The position numbers and the translations under genes are program-made. A stretch of DNA of 64,000 bases from Ochotona curzoniae (lineage: Eukaryota > Chordata > Mammalia > Lagomorpha > Ochotonidae), in the NCBI RefSeq assembly GCF_017591425.1, contig NW_024466599.1, positions 69,730,501 to 69,794,500 of the forward strand, given 5' to 3'. Position 1 is the first letter of the stretch. Every line of letters starts with the position of its first letter. This document shows, one piece after another, positions 1 to 11,594 of the stretch. The notes beneath the pieces were generated by a model. It saw only the letters and a program-made list of their open reading frames with translations, was not told the origin of the DNA and did no database searches.

Positions 1-1051
1 CTCAGGGCAAACACAGTTGTTCTGCTCCTGGGCCTTAGGTACCTCATCCTCCAAAGAAGCCTGGGAAGTCAGCCCTGCCCACTCTATCACACGTGTGGCT
101 CAGCAAAGACTACACCATACCCACTGTGCCTTGGAAAGGACAGACAACTTGCAAGGAGGGGAGCATTTCTTCAGACCTGTGCACCCTCAGCACAGATGCA
201 CCAGGAAGGAGCTTGGCTCAGGTATCAGCAGAGGTATATGGTGAGTGTGGAAATGCTTGTCCAGGATTCTCCATGTGCAGGCACCATAAGGCAGGGCTCA
301 TGGAAGTGCTGTCCCTGCTCAGAGAATTGCATTTCCTAAAATCACATGCTAAGTTCAGGAGTCGCTCAAGCACATCTTCCCCGGGACCTCCTGTGCCCAT
401 GGATCAATGGGGACCAGATCAGCGTCAGGGATATTAGTGCCAGCCAAGAATGAGAAGGCACCTTCCACAGCCAGGCTTGGGATGACAGGCAGAGATGACC
501 CAGCTGAGTCTCCAAGCCAGGACACCCTGAGGCCTGTCAGGTGTTTTGCTTTCTTGTCCAAACTGTTATACTCATGTGCTTAAACCCATGGAAACCCCAA
601 ACATACCATTCGCTCTGCCCTGTGTGTGTCTCACACGGCAACAGGCAAACCACAAGGATAATATCCTGTGCCCAGATGGCATGCCAATTCCTGTGCCAAT
701 GTACTTTTTTCCTTTTTGTCTTTTTAAAGTCTATAACAATGTGGACACCTTGGAAAGGAAATGTCTCACTGTCCCATCTAGCTGGCTCATTTGATGACAC
801 AAGTGCCTGGCCTTCCCCAGCTCTGGGAGATTCAAAGCTGGTGCCTGTATTTGGACACAGTGACAAGTGTTGCATCCCTATTTTCTCTGGTGACAACCAC
901 TAACCAATATTCTGAGCAACACACCTGTGCCAGAGTCTGTGACAAGCAGGAGAAGATGGAAAGGAAGAGAAAATATACTGCAGCTGATTTAAGTACCACT
1001 GCTAGAACCCTCTACATTTTAACCAAAAGGCAGTCTACAAAGAGGTGAAAA
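1..1051. other. Unique DNA, no feature recognised
   Basis: No repeat, exon or RNA gene could be recognised. Short open frames occur on both strands, but none has family motifs or clear splice context. The base composition is mixed and of moderate GC. Confidence 0.4.
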
Positions 1052-1064
1052 GAATCAGAAAGAG

Positions 1065-1405
1065 GGGCCCAGCGCAACAGCTCAACTGGCTATTCCTTCT
1101 GCTTCAAGTGCCAGGATCTTACACGGGTGCTGGTTCATGTCCAGGTTGCTCCACTTCCCTTTCAGCTCCCTGCTTGCATCCTAGGAAAGCAGTGGAGAAT
1201 GGCCCAAAGCCTTGGGACTCTGCACTCATGTGGGAGACCCAGAAGAGGCTCCTGCCTCCGGATCATCTCAGCCGCAGTGCTGCAGCCACTTGGGGACTGA
1301 ACCAGTGGACAGAAGATCTTTCTCTCTGTCTCTTCTTTCTATTGATCTGCCTTTCTGATAAAATAAATAAATAAATAAATAGGTCTCGAAAATAAACAAA
1401 TGAAT
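1065..1405 (+). repeat. CSINE (tRNA-derived SINE)
   Basis: The copy starts with GGGCCCAGCGC, has the body motifs CTCCCTGCTTG, GGAAAGCAG and GTGGGAGACCC, and ends in ATAAATAAATAAATAAATAGG. It is flanked by a 13-bp direct repeat with one mismatch: GAATCAGAAAGAG (1052-1064) and GAATCAGACAGAG (1406-1418). This is a target-site duplication and marks an L1-mediated insertion. Confidence 0.88.
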
Positions 1406-1418
1406 GAATCAGACAGAG

Positions 1419-2755
1419 GAGGAGGCCACACACTACCCAAACAGGAAAAGGCAACAAGCCAGCTGTTCCTGCCATACTCCTGAGAACGGTGAGCATGGGG
1501 ATCCCCACACCTGTCAGTCACTCACTACCAGGAGTGACCTGGCCATCCAGACCCACCTGTGTCTCAGGTGTGTAGGATCACATTACTTGCAGCTTGCCTG
1601 GCTTCCTGCTTGGACGCACTGTCCACCTATAATGGGGTATGTGCCAGGCTGGAAGCAGGCTTTCCCAGCATACTCTGAGGCCTGCAGCTCCAAACCACAC
1701 AGCCTCTGGCCCTCTGCCGAACAATGCCTCCCCCACCCCCCCGGGCTGCAGCCCCACCGACAGGCAGCTGAGCTAATTCTGGGATCCCCACCTCCTGCAA
1801 AAGCCCACGCAGCACATACTCTGACTCACACTGGCTCAGGAAAATGCCTGGCTTGGGAAAAGGGTGGCAAGGCCCCAGCTGGGTGTCAGTGAATGGCCAG
1901 GACCCCACTTCCAAGCTGACAGTGCATTCCAGAGGTGGACCCAAAGTGGCCTCTGCCTATCATTACCAAGACACACCAGCAGTTGAGTCCAAGTGTTCCC
2001 CTTCGTGAATTTCTTGTGGGCACGTCCCTCCCCCAACCACATGCTCATGGTACGGAGCTGAAAGTGGGAGGTAAACATTAAACTCAGATCACTCTTTATC
2101 ACCAAGACCCAACTCAGCCCAAACTCAGCCGAAATTCTCGAACATAAAACAGCATCTGATAAGGAAAGAAGGGAGACAGTAGGCATCTAAAAGTACATTC
2201 AGACTTGATTTAAAACTGAGTTAATCCCTATGATGTGTTTCTTCATAGGACCCCACCATGGCAAGTGCAATTCCCACCTTCAAGAAGCCCAAACAGACGG
2301 CATTTCTGCAGCCCACCTGAGACAGAGACACAGGAAGCAGCAGAGAGGAAGGGACGAAAACAGTCCTTCTGCCCAGGAGGTAAGGGAGGGAATAGAGCCC
2401 AATAGTGTTCAAGTGGCCTGCACGCAGCAGGCCAGGTACGCTAGGCAGATGGGGGCTCAGGGCTGAGCGAACACAAGTATGAAGCCTGCAGACCACATTG
2501 ATGTCTGGAGAACAGGAAGAATCACAGCTAGATCCTGTAGGGACTGGGCAGAGCGAGTATTACAAGGGCCGGACCCAGAAATGTCCATGTCCAAGCATGT
2601 GTGGACAGACTGGGAAGGCCTCTGAGGAGACAGTATTGCTGGGTGCAGATGGAACGTCACGTGGCCAGGCCAGGAGACCAACTGGTACTTAAATCACCAG
2701 GACCACAGCTCTCACTCAAGGGCAGATCAGGATGACCAAGCAGTCATTAAAAAAC
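1419..2755. other. Unique DNA, no feature recognised
   Basis: No recognisable repeat or gene was found. A frame of 162 codons at 1404-1892 runs out of the preceding SINE tail and has no motif, so I treat it as chance. Confidence 0.35.
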
Positions 2756-2759
2756 AGGA

Positions 2760-2912
2760 CTTTGGGTGTAAAAAGCCCTAGCCAAGGCATGTGGTTGGAC
2801 AGGTTACTTACACCCCAACCCTCCACCATAACTAGAATAAATACTCTGGCAATACCCACCTTGCAGGTGTGGTCACAGCATATAACAAGCTAAACCACAG
2901 CGCACATGAAAT
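2760..2912 (+). repeat. MIR-like ancient SINE
   Basis: The segment resembles the MIR core and 3' part: GGACAGGTTACTTACACC matches the 'ggcaagttacttaacc' region, followed by a diverged 'aataatactacctacctt' region near 2838-2862. It is heavily diverged. Confidence 0.5.
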
Positions 2913-2919
2913 GTAATTT

Positions 2920-3148
2920 TTAAACTATTTTATTTTTTAAAACGTTTGCTGGAAAGGTATATTTACAGAGAAGGAGAGACACACAGAGAGAAATATATTC
3001 CACTCCCCAAATGACCACAATGACCAGAGCTGAGCTTATCTGAAGCCAAGAGATTCTTCCAGGTCTCCCATGAGGAACAGGATCCTAAGGATACACTCTG
3101 CTGCTTTCCCAGATCGTAGGTAGGGAGCTGGTTTAGAAGTAGATGCAA
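2920..3148 (-). repeat. CSINE, reverse strand
   Basis: Read on the minus strand it shows the SINE body and an A/T-rich tail (2920-2945). On the plus strand the reverse motifs are CACTCCCCAAATGACC, GAAGCCAAGAG and AGGTCTCCCATG. It abuts a forward CSINE, so the two form a head-to-head pair. Confidence 0.78.
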
Positions 3149-3450
3149 CAGCTAGGACACTGCTAAAGACACACCCATCCCCTACTGGAGTGTCTGGATT
3201 TGAGTCCCGACTCCATTCCCAATTCCAGTTTCCTATTCAATCTCATCTTCAGAGGCAGTGGGTGGTGGCTCAAGTACTTGGGTCCCTTCCACCCAAGTGG
3301 GAGACCTGAGCTGAGTTCCTGGCTCCCAGCTCTGGTGTGGTACAAAAGCCCTGGCTGCTGCAGGTATTTGGGGAGTAAACCAGCAGACTGGAAATCCAAT
3401 AAACAAAAAGTTATCTTAAGTGTTTTTAATAAGATAAATTTTAAAAAATA
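3149..3450 (+). repeat. Older-type CSINE
   Basis: It has the motifs of the older C-repeat subtype: GGAGTGTCTGGATTTGAGTCC, GTGGCTCAAGTACTTGGGTCC, GTGGGAGACCTG and TTTGGGGAGTAAACCAGCAG, then an AATAAA tail. It directly abuts the reverse-strand SINE at 2920-3148. Confidence 0.82.
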
Positions 3451-3641
3451 ATCTCAGCTATGGACCAAGAGAGACTTGGTACATTGCAATGACCTCATGG
3501 CAACCCAGTAGCTTGATGGGGAGAACAAAGATTAGCGTCAAACTGCAACTGTATCTTTCAGAAGGGGCAGTCGATCTTGGGGAGAGATGATTCACACCTA
3601 CCAAGAATGGGCATGGAGAGTGTGTGCTCCACTCCTCTCTG

Positions 3642-3918
3642 GGGGCTGGAGTTGGGGCGTTTACAGGTAATACTGTCACCTGCAATGCCAACATCCCATA
3701 CAACATTGATTCGAGTTCCAGCTGTTCCACTTCCAACCCAGCTCCCTGCTAATGGGCCTGGAAAGGCAGCAGAGGATGTCCTAAGTGCTTGGTCCCTTAA
3801 ACCTATATTGGAGACCCAGATGAAGCTTCCAGCTCCTGGCCTCACCTGGCTCAGCCCCTGCTATTGCAGACCTTTCTGTAACTCTGCCTTTCAAATAAAT
3901 TCAGTAATTCTTTAAAAG
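3642..3918 (+). repeat. Older-type CSINE
   Basis: Motifs AATGCCAACATCCCATA, CCCAGCTCCCTGCTAATG, GGAGACCCAGATGAAGC and a tail at CTTTCAAATAAATTC identify a diverged C repeat. Confidence 0.8.
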
Positions 3919-5530
3919 GAAGTCTCATCTCCGCATTTCTGTGTGCCCTGCTCGCTGTCAGAGCCAGAAATCTGAGTGTGGGTTGCAGGGGTGGGGAATA
4001 TCTCACTGAGAATCTAGCCTCATTCTCCTCCTGCCCTGAGCACCAGGCTCTTCCACAGCAGCATGCAAATCTACTCAGGTCAGCCTCTACACCCCACACC
4101 CCAGTCAGAGGCATCCCAGAGTAGGTTGCCAGTAGCTAGGAGTGCTGTGAATGTCACTGTGGATAAACATGTAATTGCATACCTGGGCTGCTTCAGCCAC
4201 AAGACAGGTCCCACGGGAAAACTGAGCAGGGTCTTACTGACCCCACCCCTAGCCTGTCCCCAGTCCCAGGTGAAGGAGCAACTCTACCCAACTGGATCAC
4301 TGTGTGTGCTGACCTCAACTGGGAGGTGGCAGGCTTGATGGAGACCCTGCAACGTGGGGGTGATGGGGGGGGCGCTATGTAAGCAGGGCCCCATAGGAGC
4401 TGCCTGCAGCCCTGGAGGCTCCCCAGCTCACCCACCACCCCCTACCAGAACCTCAGGTTACATAAGCTGAATTCTGTGGCTGCTGACAGTGGTGGCTCTA
4501 AGGTTACACGTCTGGATGCAGGCCAGGCCGGCTTACTGCTCCTTTCCATCCCCTTCGAGGGAGGCTTTCAAAACACGGGAGCCCCAGCAACAGAAAGGAG
4601 CCCCCATCCCTGCCCCTCCCATCTATTGTCTGCCTCCTGGGGAGCAGGTTCACAAGTTCACAGAGCTGCTTCTGTATACGGTCACCCATGCCCAGGGCTC
4701 AGGCCACCACACAGGCCTCTCCCTTAGTGAACTGTTCAAACAGGATATCCTGAGAAGGGCTGGGTGGTACAGGGTACAAGGGAGGGAGAGGTCCTAGGCA
4801 GCTCCCTTCTGCCCAGCATTCTAGGACCTCTAAGAGAAAAGAGAGAAAAGACTACTTCCCTAAGAGGCTGTGTCTTTGGTCAGCAGATGCCCTGTGGTCA
4901 GGGTGCAGTCAGGGCAGCAGATGGAGACTCCCAAATCAGCCCCCTGTTCATGGTCACAGGGTTCATCCACTGTGAGTGGTTCTGGCAAAGAGTGGTTCTG
5001 GCGCAGTGCTCAGGGTAGAGAAAGAACACGGGAGGGAGGCCAGCCAAGGTGAGAATGTCCACTTCCTGCCCTGGCCCAGGGATTGCGTCTAATTTGTACT
5101 CCAAGTGATAAGGAGAGGCAGAGAAGGATATCGCATGCCAGAGTTCAGGCGACATGGGCAGGGCCCAACAAGTACAGAGCCCTTGGACAGAGGAAACCAC
5201 CAGCCTCTACATCCCTACATTCTGCAGAGAACCAGCAGTGGCTAAGTCCGCACTCAGGCAGGGAGCATGGTATCACGGTGAACACCTGGAGCAGTGCAGG
5301 GAGCAGAATTCACGCACCTCACAGCCACCACAGGAGAAGGGATGCCTGGGGACTGGTGAAAAGGCGTTCATCCAAACGCCTGGAGGAGCTCTAAATCCAG
5401 GAGCCAAGGGAGACCTCATGGCAAGGGGAGGTCATCAGAGCTGCAGGGAGACCTGGGCAGGACTGCACTGGGCAGTGTAGATGAGGGCCCCTCTGCACTA
5501 AGGGTGGGGATGCAGGAAGAGCTTTGGCCA
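3919..5530. other. Unique DNA, no feature recognised
   Basis: GC-moderate sequence with several overlapping short open frames on both strands (up to about 108 codons). No conserved domain, splice framework or repeat was recognised. Confidence 0.35.
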
Positions 5531-5790
5531 CATGTTGCCCTTAGGAACTCCTCATCCCACAGGGGAACACGAAGTCCACTCAATCCAGCTTCCTGCTAAT
5601 GCATACTCTACAGGGGGTTGGGGAAAGACAGGCAACAGCTCCCATACTTGGGCCTCTGCCATCCACACAGGAAACACGGATGGAGTTCCAGGCCTCTGGC
5701 TTTAACCTGTCCCAGACCTGGCGACTGCAGACATTTGGGAAGTGAACTAGTGGACGGCAGAGCTCTGCACATTCCTCACGAGAACCATTC
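5531..5790 (+). repeat. Older-type CSINE, decayed
   Basis: The body is recognisable: AATCCAGCTTCCTGCTAATG, CATACTTGGGCCTCTGCCA, GACATTTGGGAAGTGAACTAG and GGACGGCAGAGCTC. The tail has been lost or has decayed. Confidence 0.65.
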
Positions 5791-7384
5791 CTGGGTGTCA
5801 CATCCTTGATGCTGCCATGGGCAAATGGCTCCCTTGGCACATTTCCTGTCTTCCCATCAGAAGACTGTGCTGTGCATAGTTCTGGTGCACAGGCACCATC
5901 TCTGCAACTTCAACTAAGCCAGGCACAGCTGATCCCAAAGCCCTGACTGAGTGGTCACTTGTCAGGCCTCCAGGGTCACTGCTGGGGGTCACCAGCACTT
6001 TCCTCCAGGATACCGGACCTCTTCTCCTTGATTTCGTTGCAACCTTCTTTTCAATTCCTCTACCCTAGAAAGCTCCCTGTACAATTCACACTGAACACTT
6101 CCCTCAAAGTTTCCAGACTCATTCAAGTGCTAGTTCTCTAAGCTGAAGCCACAGGGCCCTGCTGGGTCTGCATGCTGTGCAACACCACTGGCTTCCATGT
6201 ATTGCATGTTAAGAATCTCAGTGACACACAACACATTCCTCAACCACCCTGCCTCAAATTCCAGGCCAAGCACTTGTTGATAAACTGGATCAAAACGAGA
6301 TTCACATTAGGCGTCCTGGTGCACAAGGGTCCCTCCTCCTTTATCACTCCCTGAGCCAAAAGGAAGAACCACTCCAGGAAGACAAGGAGTGGAGGACAAA
6401 GGCATATTTGTGCCTCTGCAAGGCAGAGAGGGGTGCATACAAGCCCCACCCCTGGGAAAAGTAGATTCCAGTTCTTGGAAATCAAGTCCAGCCACTCATG
6501 GCCCAGACATGCTAGGGCAAAGGCGGGGCTCCTTCACCCCGTTGCCCAGCACAGCCACCTGCACAGCAGGTTAGACCCGGATGTCTCGGCCAGCCCTCCT
6601 GAGTCAGCCTGCCAGGTGAGGCTGGGGCTGCCACAGGTGGCACTGTTATTAAGATAGGCAAAGGAGAAGGAAATCAACATTCCAAGGTGGCCCGGAGCCA
6701 GGCCCTGGGCTTGGAAGACACGTGCCAGGTCTTGTGAGCTGTCTTCAGTCAACTTTTCCCCATGGGCAGATAAGGAAACCCTGTTAGAGATGTCAGTCTC
6801 ATTTGCAAGACAGCACACTTGAGGTGAGCACTGGGGAGGACTCCACACAGCATCTGAGAAGTCTATCCTAATCTGGTTTAGCTAAAAGTCTCCGACTCCT
6901 GAAATTTCCAAGTGCTCAGGATCCCTCAGCCTGAGATATCCAGACAGCCCATCTCACACCTACAGAAACAAGGGCTATGGGTCTCTCCTGCCCCATCCTG
7001 CATGGGGCATCCAATCGCTGGGTCAGCCCTCAAGCTAGCCATTTCCCCCAGGTCACCTAACGCCCTCTGTTTGCTCCCACATAGGGGCACGTGATTACTT
7101 CCCTGGGCCCTATGCACTTTTGTCTTCATGTGCCTCCTTCCCCTAGCTAAGAAATAATTGCAAAAGTCTAATTTTGTTTTTGTATTGGTACAAATTTTGA
7201 TATACGAATGTTACATAATAAATGATTTCTTTGACCTGAAATTTGTGTCTCCTTCTGATTTTAAAAGAAAGTATGAGCAGGCATTTTCTAAGGGGTTAAG
7301 ATGCCTCCACAATGATCAAAACCCTAGCTTGCAGGGTTGCCCTGGGAGATTAGACAAGCCAAGCTGGGACACATGCTCTGCATA
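5791..7384. other. Mostly unique DNA
   Basis: No gene was recognised. A short MIR-like stretch is possible near 6745-6800 (CCATGGGCAGATAAGGAAACC, reverse orientation). The 7140-7270 part is A/T-rich and may be an old, unassigned repeat. Confidence 0.3.
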
Positions 7385-7640
7385 GCAGTCGAGGCGCCCG
7401 CTGAGACACTTATATCCTACACTGGAGTGCCCAGACTCAAGTCCTGGCCTCAGATCCCAATTCTAGCTCCCTGGTAATGGACACCCTGGGAAGCAACAGG
7501 TGATTGATCAAGTGATTCAGTTCCCACCATCTGGAATGAGCTCCTGGTCTAGTCTCTAACACTGTGGGCAGCTGGGGAGTGAATTCATGGATGGAAGCTT
7601 TCTCGGTTTTTCTCTCTACCTCTTCCATTGCCTCCCAAGA
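7385..7640 (+). repeat. Older-type CSINE
   Basis: Motifs TACACTGGAGTGCCCAGACTC, AATTCTAGCTCCCTGGTAATG and GCTGGGGAGTGAATTCATGG mark a diverged C repeat. Its A tail is not preserved. Confidence 0.75.
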
Positions 7641-8189
7641 GAACAAAATCCTTTACTGGACCCTGGAAGTTAGAATGGTTCCTCAGCACTATGCCTCTCT
7701 GAGCTAGTGCCCACTGTGAATCTCTGGACACTAACCACAGAAGGTCCAGAACAAGCATGTGCTACTTCCAGACCCAGGCCCCAGGCACACTTGGCTCAGG
7801 GGACCCCCTTCGCTCCCTACCACTTAGGCAGACATGACAAGAGTTGCGATTAGAGGGTACACCCTCCTTGGGCCCCTAAGTGTGTACCGCTAGAACACCA
7901 AATAGAAGGAGGTATGGACTTTCATCCTTGGGCCTATTAGAGGAATTAAGAGGTCTGCTGGAGAAAACTGCCCAGTTTCCTTGAGGCTATGTATCTCATA
8001 CTCAAATAAGCCCCAATCCAGCTGCCTCTCAGAGATGAGTACAGGCCAAGGTCCCCTGTGGGACCCGGCTATCAAGGAAAGGACACGCCTTCAAGAGTCC
8101 CAGAATCTCCTGCAAGGGTTCCAACAGAAGGAGGGATCTGGCGAACCTCAACAGTCCCAGAGTGGCTAAGCCAATCTGCAGGTTTCTTT

Positions 8190-8487
8190 ATAAATTTTTA
8201 TTGAGTAATTTAAGAGGTGGAGGGTAGAACTCTCATCTGCTGCTTCACTCCCCAGTTGCCTGCAAGTCCCTGGTCACAGTCAAAGCTGACAGTACAGAAC
8301 TCAACTCAGGATTCCCAGGGAGGTGGCAGGGATCCAATGACTTGAGCCATCGCCTGCAGCCACCCCAGGGTGTGCATTAGTAGGAAGCTGGAGTCAGAGG
8401 CAGAGCTGGGGCTTAAGCCCGGCCATTATGATATGGGATGCACACACCTTGGGGCTGTCTTAGCCACCAGGCCAAATACCCAATGTT
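8190..8487 (-). repeat. Older-type CSINE, reverse strand
   Basis: The plus-strand text is the reverse complement of a C repeat: TTTATTGAGTAATTTAAGAGG (tail side), CTTCACTCCCCAGTTGCC, GGAAGCTGGAGTCAGAGGC and CTTAGCCACCAGGCC (head side). Confidence 0.8.
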
Positions 8488-8528
8488 TAAGGTGTACTGG
8501 GTTCTGATGCTTAATTCTCTCTCTCTCT

Positions 8529-9110
8529 CTTTTTTTTTTTTTTTGAGGGGAATGATTTCATTTCATTTATTTATTTTATTTAGTTTTATGACACAGTTTC
8601 ATAGGCTCTGAGATTCCCCCAACTCCTCCCCATGCCCTCCTCCCATGTTGGATTCCTCCACATTGTTGCAGTAGTACACTTCAAATCCAGTCATGATTCC
8701 TTCATTGCAAGCATGTATAGAGTCCAGCATCCTACTGTCCAGATAAATTCAACAGTTTCTTGGGGAGACCATCCCTGGTCTGAAAGTAGAGCTGGCAGAA
8801 TACCAACCCATCCAATGAAAAGCCACAACATAACATCAACAACAATTTACAACAATCTGGAGTTAACTGACGTGGTATTGAGTGACCAATATGTTAGAAA
8901 ATGCAAGTTCTTAACCACATCCTGTGACTACTTCATTGACTTTTAAATTTTAGTTTATATACAACTGGCTTTTATACACCTTAGAATGGCTATAGGGTAC
9001 TATTCAGCTGTCTCATGTCTATTTTCATTTTTACATTTATATTTTATATTTATTCTCTTTGCAACTGACCCTCTGATCAATGCTTGGGATTTCTTATAAT
9101 GTCTGGAAGA
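8529..9110 (-). mobile_element. L1 3' end, lagomorph type
   Basis: A poly-T run at 8530-8546, beside a CT tract, marks the poly-A end of a reverse-strand element. The sequence matches the plus-strand copy at 27420-28097 over roughly 8565-9015 with few differences, including CAACATTGTTGCAGTAGTAC-type and CTGTCCAGATAAATTC-type stretches in the appropriate orientation. I recall this as the 3' UTR of lagomorph L1. The element is strongly 5'-truncated and has no ORF2. Confidence 0.7.
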
Positions 9111-9436
9111 AGAAAAGCTAGAATCAGGCAAAATAGGCTTTATTAAGTCAGTGTTCATGTTTCGTTACCTCTACTAGACACATTCAGTTAATTCACATGG
9201 CTTTTTGAAGAAAACATTTTCTGTCACCAAAATAGAAAGTAGAGTAGAAAAACCATACTTTTGTTTTAGAGCAGGGACACATCATAACAGCAGTGGATGA
9301 AACTGTAAGCAAAATATACAGTTAGAAAAAGCAGACGGCTTACAGCCTCGAACCCTCCAAAATGGGGCTCCTTGGTTCTTTATATTCCTGGTGTAGAAAC
9401 AGCAGCTGGAAGTGCATCAACACTGCCCCTCTCGTG

Positions 9437-9437
<1 letters not shown>

Positions 9438-9490
<53 letters not shown>
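9438..9490. repeat. Compound microsatellite (CT)n(CA)n
   Basis: An uninterrupted TCTCTC run followed directly by CACACA. It is likely length-polymorphic and may adopt non-B DNA. No gene context was found. Confidence 0.95.
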
Positions 9491-9727
9491 GGTTATTACT
9501 TCTCAAATAGATGTTTATGGGGTTTAAAAAACACAATGTCACTTCAAAAAAATCTCAGAATTCCCAGTGTCTTTTTGTTGACGTGCATTTTTCCTATCAC
9601 AGGATTGTAAAACTACAGCGATCGCCACAGGAACGTTTTCTCAAATTGCTCGATGCTGACACAGGGATCCTCGCATTCAGAAAAACTCGGAAGCCTGGCT
9701 TTATGGGAGAATAAACAGCTTTCTCTT

Positions 9728-10075
9728 CTTTTCTTCTTTTTTTTTTTTCTAAAAAAGCTTTATTTATTTTATTGCAAAGTCAGATATACAGAGAGGAGGA
9801 GAGAGAGAGGAAAATCTTCCTTCTGCTGATTCACTCCCCAAGTGACCGCAACGGTCAGAGCTGTGCCGATCTGAAACCAGGAGCCAGGAGCTCCCTTCGG
9901 GCTCCTGCACAGATGCAGGGTACAAAGGCTTTGGGCTGTCCTCGACTGCTTTCCCAGGACACAAGCAGGGAGCTGGATGAGAAGCAAGGCTGTGGGGACT
10001 ATAAGCAGTGACCATATGGGATCCCGGCACATTAAAGATGAAGACTTTAGCTGCTAGTCCACTGCGCTGGGCCTT
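9728..10075 (-). repeat. CSINE, younger type, reverse strand
   Basis: The poly-T/A-T tail lies at 9728-9775, and the head ends at CTGCGCTGGGCC. The body is well preserved (CGACTGCTTTCCCAGGAC, CATATGGGATCCCGGC). AACAGCTTT occurs just before (about 9713-9721) and just after (about 10081-10089), a probable target-site duplication. Confidence 0.88.
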
Positions 10076-10479
10076 AGAGTGAACAGCTTTTGAGAAACCA
10101 AACACCAAACAGGTTAACCTGAACAGTACCCTGGAAGGGAATTTCTTAGGAAGTCCTGTTCGGTTGATGGCAAGGAGCTTAAACCACAGCTTTGCAACAG
10201 ACTGTATGTCCGTCAGCAGCGCAAAGACCCGCTATGCTACCAACATGTGCTCCCAGCAGAAGTGTTTATGCAGGGACTGGGGAGAAACAAGAACAGCTGA
10301 TGTTTTGGAAGTATCTGCTTCTTCAGCACTCATGCCAGCGCTGGGGAGCAGTTCAGCCCACAGCCCGATGGCCGGAGCAGCTACTAAGTCTCAGGACACA
10401 TGCTACCCCCTCCTCCTGCCTGGGCCCGTACCCCCTGCTCTGGATCCCAGCTCTCACCTCAGAGCAGCTGCTTTCCTCC

Positions 10480-10640
10480 TGCACTGGGAACATACAAGCC
10501 CCTTGTACCTCCCTCTGCTTCTGTTTCCTAGCCTTAAAAATAGGATCACCATCTCTATGTTTAATGATAGGATGGTAACAAGGACACGGCACGTTCTTTT
10601 CGTACCTAACAGTGTTAGGAACAGAGCACACACTCAGCCA
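10480..10640 (+). repeat. MIR-like ancient SINE
   Basis: TGCTTCTGTTTCCTAGCC followed by AAAAATAGGATCACC resembles the MIR 'cctcagtttcctcatctgtaaaatggggata' region. It is low in identity and sits inside a 193-codon chance frame. Confidence 0.4.
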
Positions 10641-11389
10641 ACTGTGGCCCCATTCCTATCCCCTCCCTTTGGGTTCTGTTCTCAGATCAGACCACGGCCA
10701 TGTGATGGCTGCTCTAACAGAGGTATAGAAGGACTTCCTACGTGATCCTGGATACAGGGAGAGAGGCCTCACAAGAGCTCTACACAGAAGTGGACTCCAG
10801 GTGGTGAGAACTCCAGTACAGGGCAACCACTAAGGCAAGGTCCTGCCACCCACCAAGGCATGGTGCCCACCTCATCTCTACAGACCCTTCACAAGGTCCA
10901 GGACGCACCACCCATCCCTCCCCCAAGCTCACGCAGGCTTAGTCTTGCCGCGGCGGGGATGGGGTATTAGTTTTCCTGGGGATGGGAGGGTGCTGATACC
11001 ACCCAGAAAACATTCTAACTCACCGGTGAACACCAAGTATAACCTATCTGCCATTGTGGCAGGTATCACTCCCACTGCTCCGCCTCCCCACCAGAGTTCC
11101 AATAGGACAGTTAACCCCAGGCCACTCAGAGCAAGAGGCCTGGGTAAGGAAAGCTACTAGGGGAAGGAGGCAGGAGGTAAAGGGAGCGTATGGGCCTGGA
11201 CTTCAGGCAGGGTGGGCCAGGGAAAGGACTGAGTCCCAGAAGGAGACACTGACTCAGGAGTACAGGGCCTCTCCCACACCCTGGTCTCTGCTCCTCTGGG
11301 CCTTTGCACACCCTGGGGCGTATTCTACCAAGCAGTGTTCACTCTCTTGAAGTGAAACCCTGGGTGGATTAAAAGGACACTCCCCAGCC

Positions 11390-11590
11390 GGCTGTTTCCA
11401 AGGTCACAGTTCAAACAGATTGAAAACAAAGCTCAGGAAAGGATCCTAGTTCAAATCCCTCTTCCCCTGTGTGTTGGTCACTCCGGCAAGACCCGGGACA
11501 TCTCTGCACCCCAGGGTGCTCCTCTGTAAGATGGGGAGAGAAGCAACTCTGATGGCCCCTTGCCTGTTAGCTCAGGATGAAAGCAGCAAG
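11390..11590 (+). repeat. MIR ancient SINE
   Basis: CTAGTTCAAATCCCTCTTC, GGCAAGACCCGGGACATCTC and CTCCTCTGTAAGATGGGGAG line up in order with the MIR core and 3' half. Confidence 0.7.
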
Positions 11591-11594
11591 CAGC

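Noticed and set aside
8632..8946. 104-codon frame and its relative at 27709-27942 (shared residues such as PTVQINSTVSWGDHPWSESRAG)
   Set aside because: The similarity comes from both being antisense readings of the same L1 3' UTR, not from a conserved protein.
10164..10745. 193-codon plus-strand frame
   Set aside because: It overlaps a MIR-like segment, has low-complexity Ser/Pro/Leu composition and shows no domain.
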